Assembly: GCA_037178855.1 (NCBI GenBank)
Contig: JASJZC010000002.1
Location: 3,844,001 to 3,908,000, forward strand
Origin: Oscheius sp. JU75
Taxonomy: Eukaryota > Nematoda > Chromadorea > Rhabditida > Rhabditidae
Length of the DNA: 64,000 nucleotides
Direction: 5' to 3'
Shown: positions 10,620 through 23,128 of the stretch, in pieces
How the letters are laid out: each line of letters begins with the position of its first letter
Position numbering within the stretch: position 1 is the first letter of the stretch
Made by a program: the position numbers and the translations under genes
Notes under the pieces: generated by a model
The model's database searches: none
The model's input: only the letters and a program-made list of their open reading frames with translations
What the model was told of the DNA's origin: nothing

Positions 10620-12369
10620 ATGGAAGACGAAGATTTGACACCGGTTATGTTCTGTAATGCCTGTCTAGGCTCTACAGACCCTGACTACCAAGTAAGATTC
10701 GTTTCCTATGGATAGTAATCATCAAGTTCAGACATACAATCTTACAGTATCTGGAGTGATACTGGCGATAGTCGGCCTCATCGGATTGATGGGAAACATA
10801 CTGGTTATGAAGGTTTATCTTCACAAGACACAACGAGTAGCCCTTCCAGACTACCGTATACTAAGAGTTTTGCAGATTCACTCGACTTCTATCTATCTGG
10901 CGGCTTTGGCCTTCTCCGACTTCTTTCTCATCCTCACAGCAATGTTCTTGTTTGTTTTGGAGGCCTGGAGACACCATGGCTATCCAAGTTCGTTTTCTCC
11001 TCCTACACTTCAATGACGGGAGGCAGCGAGTCGAGAGTGCTCGGAAATGAAGTCACGTCTTCATTGCCGGCGGCTAGAGCAGCAAAAACAGAAGGGGGCA
11101 GAGAGTTCACCGAGGGATGGATCAGAAAGAGAGTACAGAACTCGAAAGATGACTGTTATCTGATAAGAGCTGCAGTAGGAACTAAGACATTTCAGTCCAG
11201 AGATGAGAGAATGGAAGCTGTAAGAGCGTGAGAGAGATGGTAAGTCTTTCTGAGCACAGGAGTTCAGAAACAGTTTCTCTCACAAAAAAAGAGAGTACAG
11301 AAACTGACAGAATGCTCGTTTGGGTATAAACTAAGAGTATGGGACTGGTGAGAGGTAGACAGAGTATAAGTTAGGCAGAGTAATGGGAATACCCCCATAC
11401 TTCAGTAGTAGTCTCTAAACAGTGTACATGAACTAATCCAATACTTTCAGCTCTAGCCTGGGCTTATGTGGCCGGTGCCCCAATAGTCTTCCCAGTGGCT
11501 GCCGTCTTCCAGACAACTTCAGTCTACTTCTGTGTAGCTGCCGCTGTCGACTGTTTCATCACAGTCGTCCTTCCTCAATCTGTTCGCGTTCTCTACTGTA
11601 CTCCAAAGTCAATTTTTCCTTATTTCAATCTAACAAAACATTCAGACGGGCCAAAATTACGTGTTCCATAATTATGATCATCTGTTTCTTGTACAACATC
11701 CCCCACGTGTTCGAACTGGCCAAGGTGGCCTGCATCGACAACAATGGACTGCCCAGTGCGCAGATCTGCCCCACTGGTACGATTTCTTCTTCCTAAACCT
11801 GACTACTTTAGCGATCCGAATGGATCCTGCCTACTACGCCATCTACTATACCTACATGTACACAACTTTCCTAGCTATTGGTCCTCTGGCTCTCCTCATT
11901 CTTCTTAATGTCTGCGTTGTCTACACCGTCTTCACCAAAGGAGGCAGTCCTGATGGTAGGGGATTTCTTCGATTGCAAAAGATTGAACTCCAGGCGACAC
12001 TGTCTCTCTCATTTTGGTCGTCTTCTTCTTCATTTTCTGCAACTTCATGGCTCTTCTTGTTAACTTTATGGAGATAATCTTCAACAATCCGGTAATCTAA
12101 ACTTATTCAATTGACTCATCCTGTTACAGCAAATGCTAGTTTACCTAGTCGACCTCTCCAATCTCCTTGTCGTCATCAACGGAACAGCTAACTTTTTCTG
12201 CTATCTATCTTTTGGAGCTGCTTTCCGGAAGACATTGAAAGAGGTTGGATCGTTCAGACAGCTCTTCTAATCGTTTCAGGTCCTCTGCGGATCTAATGAG
12301 AAACACACGAAGATGCTGTGGGTCGTGGACAATGGGGAGCCTCCGACTGCAGATACGAGACTCCTGTGA
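10620..12369 (+). CDS. Rhodopsin-class peptide-receptor-like GPCR
   Basis: Exons 10620-10691, 10732-10987, 11451-11607, 11646-11776, 11812-11955, 11994-12091, 12130-12243, 12280-12369 join in frame to a 353-aa seven-helix protein. TM1 holds IVGLIGLMGNILVMKVY with the conserved Asn, TM2 LAALAFSDFFLIL with the conserved Asp, and TM3 VYFCVAAAVDCFITV, where DRY is replaced by DCF. A basic CTPKRAK loop follows. TM5 is GPLALLILLNVCVVYTVF, and TM7 is VVINGTANFFCYLSFGAAF with a degenerate NPxxY. The arrangement resembles invertebrate FMRFamide-type receptors, so a neuropeptide ligand is likely but unproven. The 463-nt intron 2 contains GA-rich sequence only; the other introns are 35-40 nt. Confidence 0.85.
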
Positions 12370-13408
12370 AGAGGAAAGAGATACGGAGAAAGTTCTATTT
12401 TCTGTTGGACAGTTCTATGTGAATTGTTTATTTGAATGAAGCAGTCGTTGATTTCTAAGTAAAGAAAAGTTTGGAATTGTCCTGTCCAACAATATCCCTC
12501 AGGAAATTGGAAGTACCGTCAGGCTGCTTTGCCGAAGCAAATGGTTACTGTAAGACTTATCTTCGTCTAAGTGGGTCCTATCTCGTCATAGTCAGAGATC
12601 GGGGTTCCGAGGTATGCATCTGAAGCATGTCGATGTGAAAAATAAACGGTTTAAGTCAGATATGACCTGACAAACCTTGCCGCGAAAATCTGGACGAGAG
12701 CGGACGAACGTTTAGATTGTTCAGATGTCCAGATCCTACAGTTGCTCACCCTCTGCTTGTCCTTTTAGGCTTGGTCCTCCATGATGGAATAGCAAGAAGT
12801 AGTCTAAATGCAAACCAAGCTCGAATCTTAATAACGTCTAGGAATCTCCCGCTTCCCTTCTCTTCCACCAAAAGAGCAGCCATTTTGTTGAAGAGCCCTC
12901 TGACTTTGGCCTAAACCGTTTACCCATCAGCGTGACCGCTTCAGAGAGTGGCTAGAGCTATCGATCCGCCACCCGGCTGCCTTAATTACGAGAGGAGAGG
13001 GAGCTGGCGCTCATGAATCCGAGCCTCCACTTCATTTCCAATCTTTAACTCTCTCTTGGACTCTCCATGATTCTTCCGTTCTTGACCTTCTGCTCATTTA
13101 TCACAATAATATGAGACTCGTGAGAATTGACTCTAATAACACGCTAATCGGCTGGTAGTCAATTGATTCTAGAGTAATGGTCTCGTTTATGGCATCTTTC
13201 TCAACTGTTTTCAGTTTTTTGTAACTATCAAGGTTCCAGTTGCTAGTGCTCTCTCTCTCTCTCTCTCTCTCAGGCCATTCAACTGGAGCGACATATTGGA
13301 TAGGATTACAAAGGACGGCCGTGTGACTCCATATATAATGAGACCTTCCTCCCTCTTTCCTCTCTGACTTCAGCTCACAATCTTTGCGTTTCAGCTTGGG
13401 TAACGAGA
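12370..13408. other. Intergenic region GPCR to SLC12A8-like gene
   Basis: 1.04 kb with no convincing exons. A perfect CT run lies at 13249-13271. ATATATAATG near 13332 is TATA-like, and GTTTCAG ending at 13394 lies 14 nt upstream of the next ATG. The right half is probably the promoter and trans-splice site of the cotransporter gene. Confidence 0.45.
13249..13271. repeat. CT dinucleotide microsatellite
   Basis: An uninterrupted CT run of about 11 units, about 140 bp upstream of the SLC12A8-like start codon. Such runs in nematode promoters can be GAGA-like elements; no function is shown here. Confidence 0.8.
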
Positions 13409-16400
13409 ATGACAGAGCCGGCCGATTCGCTCTATTCTCAGGAAGTCAATGAGGCAGCTCCTTGGTGGCAGAAGAATCTTTTGAACCTCAACCAGCCGGT
13501 CCTGTTCGGAACTTGGGATGGTGTCTTCACCACCGTCATGGTCAACATCTTCGGAATCATCGTGTTCCTCAGGATGGGATGGATTGTCGGGACGGCGGGA
13601 GTAGCTGACAGTATTCTGCTCCTGATTATCTGCACATCTCTGGCTCTCATCACCGTCTTCTCGGCCATCGGAATCGTCGACAGAACACATATCAAAAGTG
13701 GAGGAATCTACTTTCTGATTTCTCATGTTCTCGGAGGAAGATTGGGTGGGGCTGTGGGAGTAATGTATGCTTTGGGACAGGCTGTAGCCACAGGACTGGT
13801 GTCTGTCGGATTTGCGGAATCCGTTGCCCATCTGTTCGATTCGGAAAGCAAGCTCTTGACTAAGGGAATAGCCATCTTGACTCTCGCTTTACTGACAGGT
13901 AAGCTCTCGTTGATGAAAATCTAGAAAATCGTATTCCAGCTCTGAACACGGCTGGTGTTTCCTGGGTCATCCGTCTCCAACTCGTCCTTCTCGCCTTCAT
14001 CGGCCTGGCGGTCTTCGATTTTGGTCTCGGGTCTCTCTTCACCTCTGACGAAGGTAATTTGTCGTCCAGCTCCTATCGAAGAGCAACTTTAGAACACGGC
14101 GTCTACAGAATATCTTCCTCTCGACTTCGTCTCAATGCCCACCCTCATTACGAAGCGGTCAACTGCAGTTCAATAGGGGCCAAGCACACGATTCCGGAGC
14201 AGTCCTTCTTCAAAGTCTTTGGAGTTTTCTTCGCCAACTTCTTGGGTGTTCTAGCTGGTAATTTCGCTCTTCGGCTAATGAAAGGGATTTTTTCAGGAGT
14301 AAATATGAGCGGAGACCTGAAGGAACCTCATAAGAGCATCCCATTGGGAGAGTTGTCCGCTGTCGGCGTCAGCTCGTCCGTCTGTTTCATCTTCATCCTC
14401 ATCCTCGGATCGACTGTCGACAGAACCATGCTCTTGTGTGACAATCTCATTGAGGAGAAGGTAGTGCTACTCTACTCATTTTCTGAAGTCTGTGTAGATC
14501 TCCCTAACCGGGATCTTCTTCATGGTCGGTCTCTACGTCTGTTCTCTCTCCTCTACCATTGGAAGTCTACTCGGAACACCCAGAGTTCTTCAAGGAATCG
14601 CAGCCGAAGGAATCATCCCTGTTATGAATCCACTAGCTCAGGGAGTGAGTTGTCCTACAGACTAGAGAGTCAAGAAATTGCAGAGAGGTCCAAACAACAA
14701 CCCAGTCCTGGCCGGAATGGTTCTAATGGGTGTCGCCTCCGTTTTTGTCCTGTTAGGAGACTTGAACGAAGTCAGTTGGATGCCACTTTACGTCAAAGTC
14801 TGGTTCAGCTTGCCATACTCTCCACGATGCCGTTCATGATCACTTACGCCTTCGTCAACTACGCCTACGTCTCTCTGGCCATGTCCTACGATCTGGCCAA
14901 TGTCAACTTGATCTCGAATCCGGGCCAGTCCTACGGCTCTACTCAAGGAGAAGGAGATTTGAACGAGCTGTTTCCAGAGAGAAAAGAACAGTGCATTGAG
15001 ACTGGTGAGTCGAGGCAGAGAAAGTATACGAGAAAACTACAGGAACGATAATCGAAAGCCAACCGGCCACCTGGTACGCCATGTTCAGCAACCGGTATAT
15101 CTCCTTCATTGGCTTTATGGTCAATCTCTTGATCATCATTCTGATCGACTGGAGATACGCCGCTGCTCACTTCGTCGCTCTTGGAGCCCTCTGGTACTAC
15201 ATTGGACAAGTCTGTCCGACCTGCAGCCCCGGAATCTCCACATTCTCCTTCTCGCACATGTTCAAAACAGCCTTTTCTTCCCTAGAGGCTGTCGGGAACT
15301 TCAGAGGCAACGGTCCGGCCATCATTCCTCAGGTAAGAAGGCTTTATGTACAAACAGAATGGGATAACATCCATTTCAACCAATTCAAATATCGGGTAGA
15401 TACTCTCGACTTGCTCCCGTGACTTCGATATTCAATGTGCTGACAGATTTGGAGCTCTGAAATAGCTCTATAGTTCGGTCCTATTCAAGGTAGTTCTTAC
15501 CTTGCCGGATCGTTGTGATCTCCTGTATGCTCGATGAGAGAACCATAGAGCGCACGACATGAAGATTACTCTAAAAGACTGTGAGATAGACAACAGACTG
15601 AATTTACAAAAAGAGCAAGAGGATGACGATGACTCCAAGGGCATGTTGGATTTGAGTGTCTATACTGTGGCCCTCAAAGTGTAGTGCCTCTGCAGTTGTG
15701 GAAGAGTCTATCAGTGAGAAAGACATTTGACTGGAAGGTCCTTTTGGTCGGTGATTGCTGTTTTAAGAGGAGCACACACTTATTGCCTGTTCTCGTGGAT
15801 ACTTGACACTGGATAGAAGGTTCTAGATCAAACGATGAAAACTGCTGCAGAGGTCTGTAAAATGCGGTTTTCGCTAATTCTTAGAACAAGAAATAAAGAA
15901 GCTTGAAGGCATTGCGTTCAACTTTTTAATCTCTTTCGGTGCCTTAAATACTGGGCCTATCTACGAATATTTTGGTGCTCCCGTGCCGGAAACATGTTCC
16001 CGATAAGGGCCGAGTGCGTGAGATCGGGACTCTGTTCGCTGGGTGTAATCTGTGGTTACCAGAAGACAAAACAAGCGTAAAACAATGAAGGGACCTAGAA
16101 ATTTGAAACACGTGTCTCTGATACTGAAGTGAACGGCGAGAGTAATGAACCTTTTTGGAAGGCTACCAGCCTAAATAACCAACATGGTGTGGTGCTTTTA
16201 AAGGGACAGCCCAGTTGTGGCTGAAAGGCCCGCTTTTTTTCAAAAGAGTCCCGCAATGAACTTCCCTGAAAATCAACGTTTTGCATTTTTCGGTGCTTTA
16301 CACACATTTTATTGATTTTTAAGTATACTCAATCGATTCGTCGTAAAATTTCACCCAAGTATCGTCTGTTTCCGCAAAGAAAAATCAAGAAAAATAAAGG

Positions 16401-17598
16401 ATATTGACGAAACGTTGTTTTGGCCTTGTACGGTCATTTTCTCCATTTTTCTCGGTAGTTTTTCTGTCAAAGTAGGCTATCTAAGAGTTTGATTTCTACC
16501 GAAGTCGTTGCGGGACCTCTTCGAAAAAGGTGCGCGTTCAACCATTCAGTCATAACTGGACTGTCCCTTAAGCCCTAGTTCTTTCCTCATACTCCAGTTC
16601 TAAGAGGGTGCTTTGACTCAATTACGTACTGGTCTACTCGAAAGACCACGTTGGTCCGTAGCGTGCTGTCTGATAGCTGCCAAATATGGCCCTCTTTACG
16701 TAACTGTGACGCAAAAATGGAAGGGAGAGAGATAGTGTTGATCTAAGAATCTTAGTGATAGGCACAAAATGTACCAATCTGGAGAACTGGATGGACTAAC
16801 TGTACTATAAGGTCAGGGTTCTGACTGTACTGTTTAGTGTGCCCGTTAATCTAGCCTATCTCTCTGTAAGAGACTCGTAAATGACAGAATTCTCTTTTGT
16901 TTATCTAAAGTGTTCTTCTAACAGTTCGTTTCATGAGCTGAATGAGTTAGGAAGTATATTTCGGGCCATATCAAAACAATATGAAACGACCAAAGCCGAC
17001 CGAACCTTCTTTGACTCTGGCCATCTTACACTGGGATCTTATAAATATTTTGTAATGGAAAAGAAAGTAAAACATGTAATTACATAAGACGGGTTAAGAA
17101 AGTTAGCGCTAAATGCATTACTGTTAGTGAAATTCCAATTACTGTAGTTGTCCGTCACTAGAACCTACAGACTAGTTACTGAAGATGATACATACAATCA
17201 GAGAAAGTTATACACTTGTATGAACACTTCTCGACGGAGTAGTTCTGGCAAAAACATAGCTACTTGACTCTGCTAACTTTTCAAGTAGATGGAAAAATGG
17301 TAACGGCTTCCGAAACGGTAACTGTTTATAAAGGTTGTAATCTTTTCCCTATCTGCATACCTTATCCTCTTCCGCCCCTTAAAAATTAGTCCATTGAGCC
17401 CGATGATTTCATTTACCCAAGACACGTCGGACCAAATCATATTATTACTCGACTCTTATCTGCTTTTCATAAAAATACAGTTTTCAGGCCGGGCCTTCGA
17501 CTGACATGACTGTGGGACAGCTGAACAATCCGAATTATGACTACGACCAGAGGAAGCCGTACCATCACGCCGAAAATGTAACTCAGGAATTGGAATAG
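13409..17598 (+). CDS. SLC12A8-type cation-chloride cotransporter family protein
   Basis: Member of the SLC12 family closest to SLC12A8 (CCC9), a plasma-membrane carrier; mammalian SLC12A8 has been reported, with debate, to transport nicotinamide mononucleotide. Exons 13409-13898, 13940-14053, 14093-14257, 14297-14460, 14498-14644, 14684-14770, 14809-15004, 15043-15332, 17488-17598 give 587 aa. The start PVLFGTWDGVFTTVMVNIFG fits the SLC12A8 TM1 region, and FGVFFANFLGVLAGVNMSGD matches the conserved TM6 segment. About ten hydrophobic helices follow. The last exon encodes a polar tail (DYDQRKPYHH). All introns but the last are 38-44 nt; the last is 2.15 kb and holds nothing recognisable. GTTTCAG 14 nt upstream suits trans-splicing. 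Confidence 0.9.
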
Positions 17599-17782
17599 GC
17601 GCTTCTAGACTTTGTTTTGCTTCTGTCTATCCGGTAGAAACATTTCTCCCTATCTACGGTGTATTCTCAGACAAACATCTCTATTTTTCCTACCGTAACC
17701 CGGGTTCATAGACTCTCCAGAACCGATCTCTCTCTCTCTCTTTCTTTCCTATCATTTTCAACGAACTAGTATCACTGCTGTG

Positions 17783-17788
17783 AATAAA
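17783..17788 (+). terminator. AATAAA polyadenylation signal of the SLC12A8-like gene
   Basis: AATAAA followed by a T run, 185 bases past the TAG at 17598. Confidence 0.45.
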
Positions 17789-18131
17789 GTTTTTTAACTT
17801 GAACGAGTTTGAATCTCGTGTGTGATCTCCGACAGTTTCCGTCGAAGATAAGAGCGAACAAATAGTGTAATTTAGTGGTTTGAGCCCAAAACGATTCACT
17901 GATTTAGGCGATAAGTGACAGGCTAGATGGATGGCCTAAAGATAATCACTGGAACGATTTTTGGCAGATCAAAGTTTCGAACGGGAAAGGAACAAAGCAG
18001 TTCATGGAGTAAATGTGCTTGTAGCTGTAGTTCTCCAAGAAGCCATCAGCATAACTGTCACAAGAAATGGCTCATTACTGAAGTAAAAACAAGCTCTTGC
18101 TTCTTCCAAATAATAACGCTCAAGTCGAGAA

Positions 18132-18195
18132 AGCTGTTTGAATTGCAAAGACACGAACCACAGTTTGCTTTTGACTCTGCCTTGCCGAAACTTGT
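18132..18195 (+). repeat. Left arm of an imperfect inverted repeat
   Basis: About 62 bases that match the reverse complement of 18912-18981 at roughly 85 percent. The core AGTTTGCTTTTGAxTCTGCC runs on into TTGCCGAAACTTG in both arms. Arm spacing of about 0.7 kb suggests a non-autonomous transposon remnant; no target-site duplication was identified. Confidence 0.55.
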
Positions 18196-18911
18196 CAAGG
18201 AAGTACCCTCGCTTGGAAGTCACTTGCTCGCCTGTGCTGTCATCTTCTACAAATGTTCTCCCGTCGTCTTCTACTAGTGCCCTGTCGTTGTCTACCAATT
18301 CTGTCGTCCAACTGTGTCTTCTACTAGGTCAGGTGTTTCTCCTTTCCCCCACAACTTTTGAAACACTTTCCTCCAATTACTTCGCACCTTTCTCTACCAC
18401 CTTGACTAGGGTCTGGGGCGGTCCTCAGTAACACAGATCCGAAAGCTTCAGTTTTTAGCTCGGTGTGCCGATTTGGATTTCAGATGCGCTCTCTCCGGAG
18501 GGACTCATATCGGATTTTAGAGACTGCGGCGGTGTCGAGTTGGTTGGGATACTTCCGAAAACAACCAAGAAATCTGACAAGGAAACTAGTTAAATTCCTT
18601 CCTTCTTGTCAAATTTCAGGTTCCTGGATAAAAAAAATGCTCGAAGGAAGGAGGAGGAACGTACCGGAAGGAGACATCGCCACTGAGCCTGAATGACTAC
18701 ACTTGTTCGAACACGACTCCGTCTATACTGTTCAAGACGACTCGATTCCGAGGTTAGTCTTTGCTGTGCCAACAATGAATTCGTCTGCAGAAGAAAAGAT
18801 CCAGACTAAAGGCGCCTGTTGGAAGAGGACATCATAGCAGCCACCAGGATTCGGCCATGCCCGTCACGGTAGATACTACTACTCAAGGATTTTTCGAAGT
18901 TTCGAGTTTCA

Positions 18912-18981
18912 AGTTTTTCAAGTTTCGGCAAGGCAGAATCAAAAGCAAACTGATTTTCGTCTCTTGACAATTTAAACTGCT
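18912..18981 (-). repeat. Right arm of an imperfect inverted repeat
   Basis: Reverse complement of the sequence at 18132-18195, sharing a 13-base run without mismatch (TTGCCGAAACTTG). Beyond the arm the copies diverge. Confidence 0.55.
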
Positions 18982-19356
18982 AAGCAAGAAATTTTGGAGA
19001 GTTTCAAACTCTAGCTTCGTTTGAATAGACATGGTAAACAGTTCTAAACCCCTCGTGCTTCCCATCTCTCTCCTCCCTGAAAATTTGCGCGCGGCACATC
19101 AAAATGAAAAATGAGCAACCTTGGTCTCGTTATCAGAGAGAGAAAGAGAGGTGACCGATCCCATCTCTCTCCCTGCCCCCTTCGTCCATCTTCTCGTCCA
19201 TCGCCGTACGGTCAATGACTCAGACAGAGAGAGAGAGACCGTGTGCCGTCCGTCTATTTTCCCTACGGCCACTATCGATCAATGAGCTTCTTATCGTCTC
19301 TCTTGATCAGTATGGCGACCCCTGCCTTTTGTTTACTCCTCTTATAAACCGTTGAG

Positions 19357-19374
19357 GAGAGAGAGAGAGAGAGA
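19357..19374. repeat. GA dinucleotide run
   Basis: Nine uninterrupted GA units inside the gene-poor stretch; a similar shorter run lies near 19143-19156. Confidence 0.7.
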
Positions 19375-22300
19375 TAGTGGTAGAGGCCACTTTCTACAGC
19401 CTTTTGCCAGGATGAGTCACTCCACTGTCTGTCTAATTTCCCTTTTCTCATCATTAATTATTCTGCTCGGACAAAAAAGGGAATTGTGAAACAATGACGC
19501 AAGGGGGTTGTAACTAGAAGCTAATTTGGTGGCGGAAGATGACTCAGCCGGATGCAAAAAGTCTTTTTACCCTCTCAATTCATGTTCGCTGCAATGTTTC
19601 CACGTAAGGTTCTATTCGTTTTCCTTCCACAAACAAACAATCTTTATTTGGTTGTGGGCTTATTTTGAGGCTAAAGCTCAAGGTTGATAATGCAAAATAG
19701 GAAACTTGAATATTTGAGAGAGTTCTTTGCTTACTTTGGAAGCGTTCTTTTTCCAAAACCCCGTTCCTAGATCGGCGTTATCTTAAACGGCTTGCGACTC
19801 TCTTTTCTCCATGGCACTTCCGTTCTTTTCCTCCTCTTTATGTTTCGCAAAAAGAACACTCTTCATTCTTCCCATTTGGCTAAAAGCAGTACACCCTCAT
19901 GCTCAGTTTATGAGCAACAATGGCGATTACTGACCAACGACCAGGGCCCTCCTTTATCTAAATAAACTGGACAACAGTTCGATTACTTAGGGAGCTGAGC
20001 AGTGCTCCTTTAGACTTTGAAAACTTTTGACATGAACTGGTTCGATTATCGCGACTCGACCCCGACTCAGTCACTCTCTCTCGAACTGTTAATACGATTA
20101 GAATCCAGATCCGATGATGAAAACATGGTTCTAGTTCCCACAGTAGGTGATGTACGACTGTCCTAAATATCTTGACCGTCTCAATTTCACCAGTAAAAAG
20201 TCCCGTGGCCTGACCCCAATTTGTCAGAAGGCTCTCTCTACCACTATCGCTCACCACCGATCTGTCAGCAAGTTTTTCATCCGCTAGGCAGAACGTTCGG
20301 TCTTTTCTCACGACGGGAGAGCTGATTTTGTGCGCACGGAGAGAGGAGATATCAGTGGCCGATTTTATTGCTTTTGTGTCCGAGGCCACTAACGCCCGAT
20401 CTTTTTCTTCAGCTTTTAGGCGTAAGATAGCCCTTTTTGAACACTAGCCTTGTCTGAAGATCCCCAGAAACTTAGAATTGTCGTCTCAGAAGAAAATCAC
20501 TGTTAGTAGTTATATTCCTGCTGCTCCAAGTCCTCGCAGTCCATCATTTTTCAAGAGTGGCATAGACAGCTGTGACACCTTTTCGTGGTCGGTCTCTGTG
20601 TAATCCCTTTTGCCGAAGGGGAAGTCCAGCCAGCACATTATTGTCAGCCATGTTTTTGCTTGAAAGCCAACATTACGAGCCATCACACACGTTGGCATTT
20701 GCCCCATTTAGAAAGGGCTATTTACTGACACCTTCTAATCTGATCCGATGACCATCTGAGTCAGCATCAGGAACCGGTCGCTCACAGTCTCTGTCAACCG
20801 CATATGCCCTTTCCGTACTGACTCGACCCAGATCCTTTTTCACCCGCTTCTTGACTACGACCTCCTTTTTGCAGTTTGCAGTCTTTACTTCCGTATTCTA
20901 GTTTCCGCGAGTGTTAGCTTCCAGAAAATCTTTACATGTCAGACTACCTGACTTTTTCTTGACTGTACGACTGTTCCAAGAATTTTTGCGTCAAACAATC
21001 TCACTCTGTAGTTACAGCATTACAACTTGCAGCGACTTATTGCTAGTTCTCTCCAACCGATGGAAGCATCAGTCATTAGGGATCGAATCAAAGAAGATCC
21101 AGATAATCATACTCTTGCCCGAAGCTCTGTCAGTTGCTCAAGCAACTTTGCTTTTACCAGAGATTAGAAGGCAAGAGAACTGATCGGTAAAAACTGGATG
21201 TGTTCGGTAGACTTACCAGAGTGAATCCAGTCCGAGAAAACCAGTGAAAAGATGACCGGCCCTCTCTCTAAACATTAGAAGATGGGCTTGAACTTGATCA
21301 AGTTGCGAGCTCGTCGCCTCGTAAAATATACGTGTGTGGATCCGGCACAACCTGCTTCACCGGGCATATTGCCGCCTGTGTCTCGCTGTTTGTGCTGTGC
21401 TAAGCGAATAAACATACGCTCTCGACGTCTTATCTCCAATTTAGCGTGTGTGTACTGTACTTGTCAGCCATCTGCTCCTCCTCCTCTCTATAATTTTGTT
21501 CTTCCAGCCACCTGTCTGTCACTAATTTCTTCTTTATGATCCAGTTCCCGGGACTTTATGTTCCGATTCCCAGTCAGCAAAAAAGATCTTCGTTTAATGT
21601 ACCGCACCCCAATCTCTCATCATTCTAAATCCAAATCCACACCTTCTCCAAAGCTGCTTATCACTTCCCGCACAAAATTGGCAACAAACGGAAAATAATC
21701 GTAAGCTTTGTGGACCGTGGGGGCGGTCGTCTGCTCTGAATCACTTTCTCTCTTTTTGGTATCAGGACCAGGCACTCCCTTTCCCAATCTGTCCTCATAG
21801 TCCTCGTAATTATGCGTGTGTGCTATGTGTCCCCGTCCGGTTGACCTTCGGCGACCCTCGCCCGTCCGCCAACCGTCGAACCATCGGTCCCCACACCTCC
21901 TCTCTCACTCTCTCTCTAACAGCTGTCCTTATTGTGTTCCCTCTTTGGTCGCTTTTTGTCTCTTTTCGGACTCTGCCGAAGTGGGAAGGAGCCGCCACAC
22001 TCTTGTATTTCCTTCCGGTTCTCTCGAGCTTTTCCCGAATGTCCTTTACTCCGAATTTCTATTTCCTTTGGTAGAAGTTAATCTCTGTCCCATTGGTTTA
22101 CTATCAAATACTGAATCTTGACCCTGAGCCAATCGGGCACCGTATCGAACGACCTGACACCATATTTCTCCTGCCTGTGCCTAGTGGCTGAATTTATATT
22201 TCTGGCCATCTGCTTAACACCTCAGTCTTTTTTCTGGTCAAAGTCTGCAGCAGATGTTGTCTAGTCTTCCAGTCTAAAACGCTCATAATTTTTGGAAGGA

Positions 22301-23128
22301 AGTCTGAGTCATCTCGACAGAGCGCGTAGTATTTGTCCGTCTCACTTGATATAAAGGTCTCCTCGACCACGATTGTAATTTGATCCCAGTGTCTTCTTTT
22401 TGCAACATCTGACAACAAAAACAGATTGCCTTCTCGGCTTACAGGATTCTCTCACCTCTCTTGCAACCAGCTGACCTTCACTAACTGTCGCGTTCCTACA
22501 CCCCCGAAAGAAAGTGTACAGTCCTTTCAGCCACTTTGGTCTGATGTTTTCTTTTCGATTAGAAGCTGTTCTTCTTCTTGGCAGAAGACTGAGTTCCAGG
22601 GCAAACATTGTGTTATTTATTCACAAGGAGAGAGACTGACCGGCTCTTTACTCTATCACTCATTCTTCCCTTGTGTACAGCTGATTCAGAACGTTTTGAT
22701 TCTTTTCCAGCTCCTATTGTAAATCCGTTGGACAAGACCCTAAACCACACTCCTCTTCCTTCCACAGCTCTACCTAGTCCCTTTAAGTTAAGACAGTAAA
22801 TATCCAACTTCTTCTGGACCTAAATGGATAGAGAGTAGGTCCGGTTTGGCTTGAATCGGTCTTCCCAAAAGAGACTTTATGTGTTTTTTCCAACTTGGCG
22901 TATCCTCTAATGGTTAGCCGGTTGGGCAGAGACCTCTTTGGTGTACCCGATACCTTTCTTTTTTGGACACAATCGCTGCAGCGACCTCTTTTGTTTACCC
23001 TCACTCAGCTCTCGCGTCTTTATCACCCACTACTACCCTTCGTCAGAGCCTTGTTTCAGGCCCTAATACTTCCAGTCCGTCTTTTCAGTATTTTCTCGAC
23101 TAGTTTTCACATACGAATTTCTAGGTAC

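Larger units (their letters stand above)
17599..23128. other. 5.5-kb gene-poor stretch
   Basis: No multi-exon chain or recognisable protein was found on either strand. The longest open stretch is 143 codons on the minus strand (19958-20389), with unbiased composition and no family match. The region holds an imperfect inverted repeat (18132-18195 against 18912-18981), GA/CT runs at about 17727-17741, 19143-19156 and 19357-19374, and degenerate TCGTCTTCTACTAG-like repeats at 18240-18330. The right end contains the Polo kinase promoter. Confidence 0.45.

Noticed and set aside
13249-13271. CT run as possible CRISPR or satellite array
   Set aside because: A simple dinucleotide microsatellite with no spacer structure; the genome is eukaryotic.
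19958-20389. 143-codon minus-strand open frame in the gene-poor stretch
   Set aside because: No ATG-supported start with splice context, no family resemblance, and ordinary composition; likely chance.
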